From Lachnospiraceae bacterium (lineage in GTDB: Bacteria; Bacillota_A; Clostridia; Lachnospirales; Lachnospiraceae): a DNA stretch of 10,205 nt. Under the pieces are notes generated by a model. It saw only the letters and a program-made list of their open reading frames with translations. It made no database searches and was not told the DNA's origin. The stretch is taken from the NCBI GenBank assembly GCA_024691045.1, contig JAILOC010000130.1, positions 1 to 10,205 of the forward strand, in the 5' to 3' direction. The position numbers and the translations under genes are program-made. Below, piece after piece: positions 6,642-10,205 of this stretch (its first letter is position 1; the number at the start of each line of letters is the position of its first letter).

Positions 6642-9100
6642 AAAAAGAAAAGATGCTCACCCTTCAGTCCGATCCGCATCCCGGATTAAAGGGACGCAGG
6701 GAACTTAAGGACAGGAAGAAGGAGCTTGAGGAGCGCGGAGTATGTGAGGGAGATATCTCGGGAGATAAGACCCCTCATAAATTCATAGCGGTCCTTCTGA
6801 GGGGCATACTGATTTTTTTCGGTGCGTACGGAACAGTGTGGGGGCTTGCGGGATCATTCGATCTTGCATACGATCCCGTGAAGGTTTTCGTATGGATATT
6901 TGTGATGGCCATTATTTCGGCGACCGTCTATTATAATCGCGCGACCTTCTATGTCGGTTATATAGTCATGTTCATTTCGTTCTTTGTTTTCTCGGTATTG
7001 ATGTACGCATATATCAACTCGGGCTTCCAGGCCTTTATGAACGAACTGAATGAACATTATGTTGATTATTTCTCACTTCCCGCATTAAGGGTTTCGGATG
7101 AGATCATTGCGGACAGAAGCCTGTCCGTTCCCATCGCATGCATATTCATGGGCTGGGTTTACTGCATAATGCTCAATGTAACGATATCCAGTTACATGAA
7201 TCCGGCACTTACGTTTCTTATCACTTTTCTTCCGCTTCAGGCGGCTTTCTATATCGATATCACACCTTCGTACGTCTGTATGTCCATGCTCATCATGTGC
7301 TATGCTTCGGTGCTTGTGCTTTCAAGGGCCGGGTATTATGCACTTCCGTACAGATACAAAAAATACGAAGCCTTTTCCAGGAGAAGGCGTAAAAAGGGTG
7401 CGGATGATTCTTACATTCTTTCGGCAAGGGGAATGCTGTCCGTTTTTGGGGTATCCGCAATCCTTTCTCTTGTGTTCTTTGTCGTATCCGGAGCCGTATT
7501 CGGAGAAAACTATTCGACAAAATACATCTCGAACAAACTTAAGAATAAAACCGATGATTATGTTGAAGTGCTTGTAATGAACGGACTCATGTCCATGTTC
7601 AACCGCTATGAAGCTACGGGCGGACTTGCACACGGAAGGCTGGGCGGCGTGGGCTCCGTCACGCCCGATTATGAAACGGATCTTGTCATAACCTATGCAC
7701 CCGAAACACCGGATACCATATATCTCCGTGCTTTTATAGGAGACAGGTTTTCGGTCGACAGATTCAGCGAAGACAATAATGTGTTTGAGGGGTATCAGTT
7801 CGAGCCCTTCTACTCCGATGACGAATCCACCGAGATGAAGATTGAAAATATCGATGCGGATCCGGGATATTATTATCTTCCCTATCACTCTTCTTATGCG
7901 GAAGGTGACAAGGACAGAACGTCTGTCATCACATACGTGCCTTCTCTCAATACGGACAATTTCGAAACGGATGAAGGCGGAATGATAGGTTATTCCGAAT
8001 ATGTATTCCAAAACTATACCCTGGTACCCGAAAATCTCATACCCGTTCTTGATGAAGTGGTAAAGAAAGCGGATATGATAAATGGTGACAGGACTTACCA
8101 TGGCATGCTCTACAGTTGTTCGCAGCTGCAGAAGTATTTTGCGGAAAATTACAGATACTCGCTTCAGCCCGGAAGAACCCCTATGGGAAAAGATGTCGTG
8201 GAACATTTCCTGACTTCCCAGGACAGAGGCTATTGTATGCATTTTGCATCTTCTTCGACTCTTATCCTGAGATACATAGGAATTCCCGCAAGATACTGTG
8301 AAGGTTATGTGATTACGGCAAGCCAGCTGGCCGACGGAGAGCTTCTGATAGACGAAAGCGGCGAAAGAAAGGTAAGGGTTGAACTGAGCGATGCGCAGGC
8401 ACATGCATGGGTAGAGATCTATATACCGGGATACGGATGGATACCCTACGAGATGACTCCTCCTTCGTTCGGTGAAGAGGAGGCTGTTCCGATGAACGGA
8501 CTGATGGGAATCCTTTCGGGTCTTTTCAGTGCCGCAACAAGGGAAGATGCCGTTGGAGAAAATGATGCTGCGGAGGGCGCCGAAACCGGAGCGGGTGCAT
8601 TCAGAAGAGTGTTCGAGAGCGTGGAATTTCTGATCAAGCCTCTCGGCTTCACCGTGGCTGCGGTGATACTGATCCTTCTCCTTATCCCGCTTGTCAGAAA
8701 TGCGGCAGTGCTTCTCAGGGTTGAAAAGATGAAAAAGAACGGCAGATACAGTGATGCCCTTCTTGTCAGATACAGATCGTATGTCCGGACGCTGAACAGA
8801 AAGAAACTGGTCTCTTCGGTGAATGTGGACAGCGTAGCGTTGTCGGAAGATCTTATGGACAGACTGTCGGAGCTTGCAGACTCAGGTGAATCGTTAAGAA
8901 ACGGTACAGATTTACGTGATATCGGAATCAACGCGGAAACCGTCGGACGCACGGTCAGAACGGCAGCTTTTTCGGGCTGTGACATAAGCGGCTCCGAATA
9001 CGCAAATGCCTGCGCGGCAATGAAAATTATTCTCAGAGCGGTGTCTCATATCCGCATAAAAAAGGCAAAATCCTTGCAAATCGTCGCGGAAACTGTATAA
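6614..9100 (+). CDS. Multi-pass membrane protein with transglutaminase-like domain (TgpA-like)
   Basis: The product has 828 residues. A basic cytoplasmic N-terminus is followed by about seven hydrophobic helices (near 57-80, 90-109, 112-135, 170-193, 195-213, 217-237, 272-296). A large outside domain contains the transglutaminase-like fold (about 495-620), then come a last helix (about 672-696) and a cytoplasmic tail of about 130 residues. The catalytic Cys is C541 in GYCMHFASSS and the His is H597 in AHAWVEIYIPGYGW. The third position is E613 in PYEMTP, where classical members have Asp. The tail includes AAFSGCDISG (784-793), vaguely like the DUF4129 tails of TgpA proteins. Such proteins may act on cell-envelope peptides as proteases or amide transferases, but the substrate is unknown. 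The start is uncertain. ATG 6614 has AAGGA only 1 nt away, while ATG 6653 (residue 14) follows an A-rich stretch. Both lie at or inside the DUF58 3' end, so coupling is likely. Confidence 0.93.
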   Translation: MSGRNTKYIKKEKMLTLQSDPHPGLKGRRELKDRKKELEERGVCEGDISGDKTPHKFIAVLLRGILIFFGAYGTVWGLAGSFDLAYDPVKVFVWIFVMAIISATVYYNRATFYVGYIVMFISFFVFSVLMYAYINSGFQAFMNELNEHYVDYFSLPALRVSDEIIADRSLSVPIACIFMGWVYCIMLNVTISSYMNPALTFLITFLPLQAAFYIDITPSYVCMSMLIMCYASVLVLSRAGYYALPYRYKKYEAFSRRRRKKGADDSYILSARGMLSVFGVSAILSLVFFVVSGAVFGENYSTKYISNKLKNKTDDYVEVLVMNGLMSMFNRYEATGGLAHGRLGGVGSVTPDYETDLVITYAPETPDTIYLRAFIGDRFSVDRFSEDNNVFEGYQFEPFYSDDESTEMKIENIDADPGYYYLPYHSSYAEGDKDRTSVITYVPSLNTDNFETDEGGMIGYSEYVFQNYTLVPENLIPVLDEVVKKADMINGDRTYHGMLYSCSQLQKYFAENYRYSLQPGRTPMGKDVVEHFLTSQDRGYCMHFASSSTLILRYIGIPARYCEGYVITASQLADGELLIDESGERKVRVELSDAQAHAWVEIYIPGYGWIPYEMTPPSFGEEEAVPMNGLMGILSGLFSAATREDAVGENDAAEGAETGAGAFRRVFESVEFLIKPLGFTVAAVILILLLIPLVRNAAVLLRVEKMKKNGRYSDALLVRYRSYVRTLNRKKLVSSVNVDSVALSEDLMDRLSELADSGESLRNGTDLRDIGINAETVGRTVRTAAFSGCDISGSEYANACAAMKIILRAVSHIRIKKAKSLQIVAETV

Positions 9101-9101
9101 T
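9074..9101 (+). promoter_or_regulatory. Promoter of the FAD oxidoreductase gene, embedded in the preceding stop codon
   Basis: A perfect TATAAT (9096-9101) covers the TAA stop of the transglutaminase gene (9098-9100). TTGCAA (9074-9079, 4 of 6 consensus) lies 16 nt upstream. Transcription would start near 9108, giving a leader of about 40 nt that ends in a strong GGAGG at 9136-9140. This suggests the oxidoreductase gene begins its own transcription unit, although read-through from the upstream operon is also possible because no strong terminator intervenes. The -10 match is exact. The call still rests on consensus only. Confidence 0.6.
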
Positions 9102-9115
9102 TAAATATAGTTTCC
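9088..9115 (+). promoter_or_regulatory. 11-bp inverted repeat over the -10 region, candidate operator
   Basis: GGAAACTGTAT (9088-9098) and ATATAGTTTCC (9105-9115) form an inverted repeat of 11 positions with one G/T non-complementary pair and a 6-nt AT centre (AATTAA). The dyad spans the -10 element and the predicted start point, a usual position for a repressor operator. As RNA it could also form an AU-rich hairpin, but it is followed by AATGTCTGTTTT rather than a direct T-run, so it would be a poor intrinsic terminator. The symmetry is read directly. The operator function is inferred. Confidence 0.5.
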
Positions 9116-9146
9116 AATGTCTGTTTTGGCTTTACGGAGGGATCAT

Positions 9147-10205
9147 ATGAAGGATGTCACGATAATTGGGGCAGGTGTCGTCGGATGCGCGATAGCAAGA
9201 GAACTTTCAAGATACGATCTCAATGTGACCGTCTTTGAAAAGGAAGCCGATGTATGTGAAGGCACATCCAAAGCCAACAGCGGAATAGTCCATTCCGGAT
9301 ATGATGCAAAACCCGGAACTCTGAAAGCACGTTTCAACGTGGAAGGCAATCGCCTTATCCATGACCTTTCCAAGGAACTTGATTTCCCGTTCAAAGAAAA
9401 CGGCTCGCTCATCCTTGCCCTCGAAGAGGAAGGAAGAAAGGGCCTGGAGGAACTGCTGGAACGCGGTAACAAAAACGGCGTTCCCGGTCTTCGTATTGTC
9501 GAAAAAGAAGAATTAAAACGGATGGAGCCGAATGTTTCGGAGAACGCGGCATGTGCTCTCTACGCTCCCACAGGAGGCGTTGTCTGTCCGTTCAACATGA
9601 CGATCGCCTTCGCGGAAAACGCCGCAGACAACGGTGTATCCTTTGTCTTTGATGAAGTGAAGGGTATCGAAAAGCTCAAGGATGAAAACGGAGAGGTTTT
9701 CTACAGGATCACTGCGGGAAAAGAAACCTTCGATACCAGGACCGTAGTAAATGCGGCGGGTGTATATGCGGATGTCTTTCACAACATGGTCTGCGAAAAG
9801 AAGATACATATCACACCCGTAAAGGGTCAGTACTGTCTGATGGACAAAACCGCCGGCGGTCATGTCAGGCATACACTTTTTCAATTGCCTACGAAATCGG
9901 GAAAAGGAGTGCTTGTTACTCCTACCGTTCACGGAAACCTTATGTACGGTCCCACCGCCGATGAAGCAGAAGACCCCGAGGATACTTCCACTACCGCGGA
10001 GGGACTTGATACGGTTCTGTCCAAGGCATCTCTTTCCGTAGAGGATCTTCCCCGCAAGACGATTACTTCCTTTGCGGGACTGAGGGCCCGTGAGGACGGA
10101 AGGGATTTCATAATAGGTGAAGCGGATGATGCGCCGGGATTCTTCGATGCGGCCGGAATAGAGTCGCCCGGACTTACCGCCGCACCCGCGATCGGCGTGC
10201 ATCTC
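9147..10205 (+). CDS. FAD-dependent oxidoreductase, GlpA/LhgO-like (DAO family), 3' truncated by window end
   Basis: The first 353 codons are present and the frame is open to the last base. The N-terminal Rossmann FAD-binding motif is GAGVVG (8-13), with the ribose-binding acidic residue E31 at the end of strand 2 (VTVFEKE). TSKANSGIVHSGYD (40-53) is the conserved flavin-contacting segment shared by glycerol-3-phosphate dehydrogenase A and L-2-hydroxyglutarate oxidase relatives. VVNAAGVYAD (200-209) is the second FAD motif. IESPGLTAAP near the end is the late motif of this family. In clostridia such proteins often continue into a BFD-like [2Fe-2S] domain and are followed by a second flavoprotein and a small DUF1667 protein. 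That part lies outside the window. The substrate (glycerol-3-phosphate, 2-hydroxyglutarate or another) cannot be decided from this fragment. The start is well defined by GGAGG at 9136-9140, 6 nt before ATG. It has its own promoter-like sequence and appears independent of the preceding operon. Confidence 0.93.
   Translation, partial: MKDVTIIGAGVVGCAIARELSRYDLNVTVFEKEADVCEGTSKANSGIVHSGYDAKPGTLKARFNVEGNRLIHDLSKELDFPFKENGSLILALEEEGRKGLEELLERGNKNGVPGLRIVEKEELKRMEPNVSENAACALYAPTGGVVCPFNMTIAFAENAADNGVSFVFDEVKGIEKLKDENGEVFYRITAGKETFDTRTVVNAAGVYADVFHNMVCEKKIHITPVKGQYCLMDKTAGGHVRHTLFQLPTKSGKGVLVTPTVHGNLMYGPTADEAEDPEDTSTTAEGLDTVLSKASLSVEDLPRKTITSFAGLRAREDGRDFIIGEADDAPGFFDAAGIESPGLTAAPAIGVHL

Noticed and set aside
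6639..6652. A7 run followed by G as a possible programmed frameshift joining DUF58 and transglutaminase
   Set aside because: The slippery-looking A AAA AAG in the DUF58 frame comes after the DUF58 TAA stop, so a ribosome would terminate first. No downstream stem is evident either.
7322..8404. Long antisense open frame of 360 codons on the - strand
   Set aside because: It lies wholly within the transglutaminase gene, which has clear domains and membrane helices in the + frame. The antisense protein has a low-complexity, unfold-like composition and no ribosome binding site. It results from codon bias.
9088..9128. Dyad at the end of the operon as an intrinsic terminator
   Set aside because: The stem is AU-rich and the T-run does not follow it directly, so termination would be weak. 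An operator reading fits its overlap with the -10 better, though dual use is not excluded.
9513..10202. Antisense open frame of 229 codons at the right edge
   Set aside because: The + strand frame from 9147 has FAD-binding motifs through the same region and a strong ribosome binding site, so the antisense frame is a shadow.

Overview
The window looks like a chromosomal segment of a Clostridia-type Firmicute, most likely Lachnospiraceae or a relative. This rests on three things: Arg codons are mostly AGA/AGG, the threonyl-tRNA synthetase is of a clostridial type, and the gene set is MoxR / DUF58 / membrane transglutaminase. Taxonomy is an inference from protein style, not from a database match. 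Every convincing gene lies on the + strand, and coding density is very high.

Layout. Bases 1-185 are the 3' end of a gene whose product ends in a membrane anchor, followed by an intrinsic terminator (231-268). A promoter-like pair (201-229) overlaps this terminator, and a short GC-rich hairpin (277-293) sits just before the ribosome binding site of thrS. From 316 to 9100 there is one continuous run of six genes with overlaps or gaps of 18 nt or less: thrS; a 761-residue protein with a degenerate cyclic-nucleotide-binding-like N-terminus; a 79-residue small protein; a MoxR-type AAA+ ATPase; a membrane-anchored DUF58 protein; and an 828-residue multi-pass membrane protein with an external transglutaminase-like domain. 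A second promoter-like sequence, with its -10 on the stop codon of the transglutaminase gene and an 11-bp dyad across it, precedes the seventh gene. That gene is a GlpA/LhgO-like FAD oxidoreductase that runs off the window end.

How the genes may work together. MoxR-DUF58-transglutaminase triads are a recurring bacterial module. The MoxR ATPase is thought to act as a chaperone or remodeller for the DUF58 partner, and the transglutaminase-like domain faces outside the cytoplasm. The exact function is unknown. Here the triad appears to be co-transcribed with thrS, a large uncharacterised cytoplasmic protein and a small protein, so those two are candidate partners.

Most interesting observations. 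(1) The hairpin before the thrS ribosome binding site folds as a 5-bp stem with a 7-nt loop whose anticodon positions read GGU, a threonine anticodon. This resembles the translational operator of E. coli thrS, and no T-box is present. (2) The ThrRS lacks the N-terminal TGS domain and has about 30 extra residues next to its first zinc ligand. (3) The 761-residue protein has no recognisable function beyond its first ~100 residues. (4) An 11-bp inverted repeat covers the -10 region of the oxidoreductase promoter.
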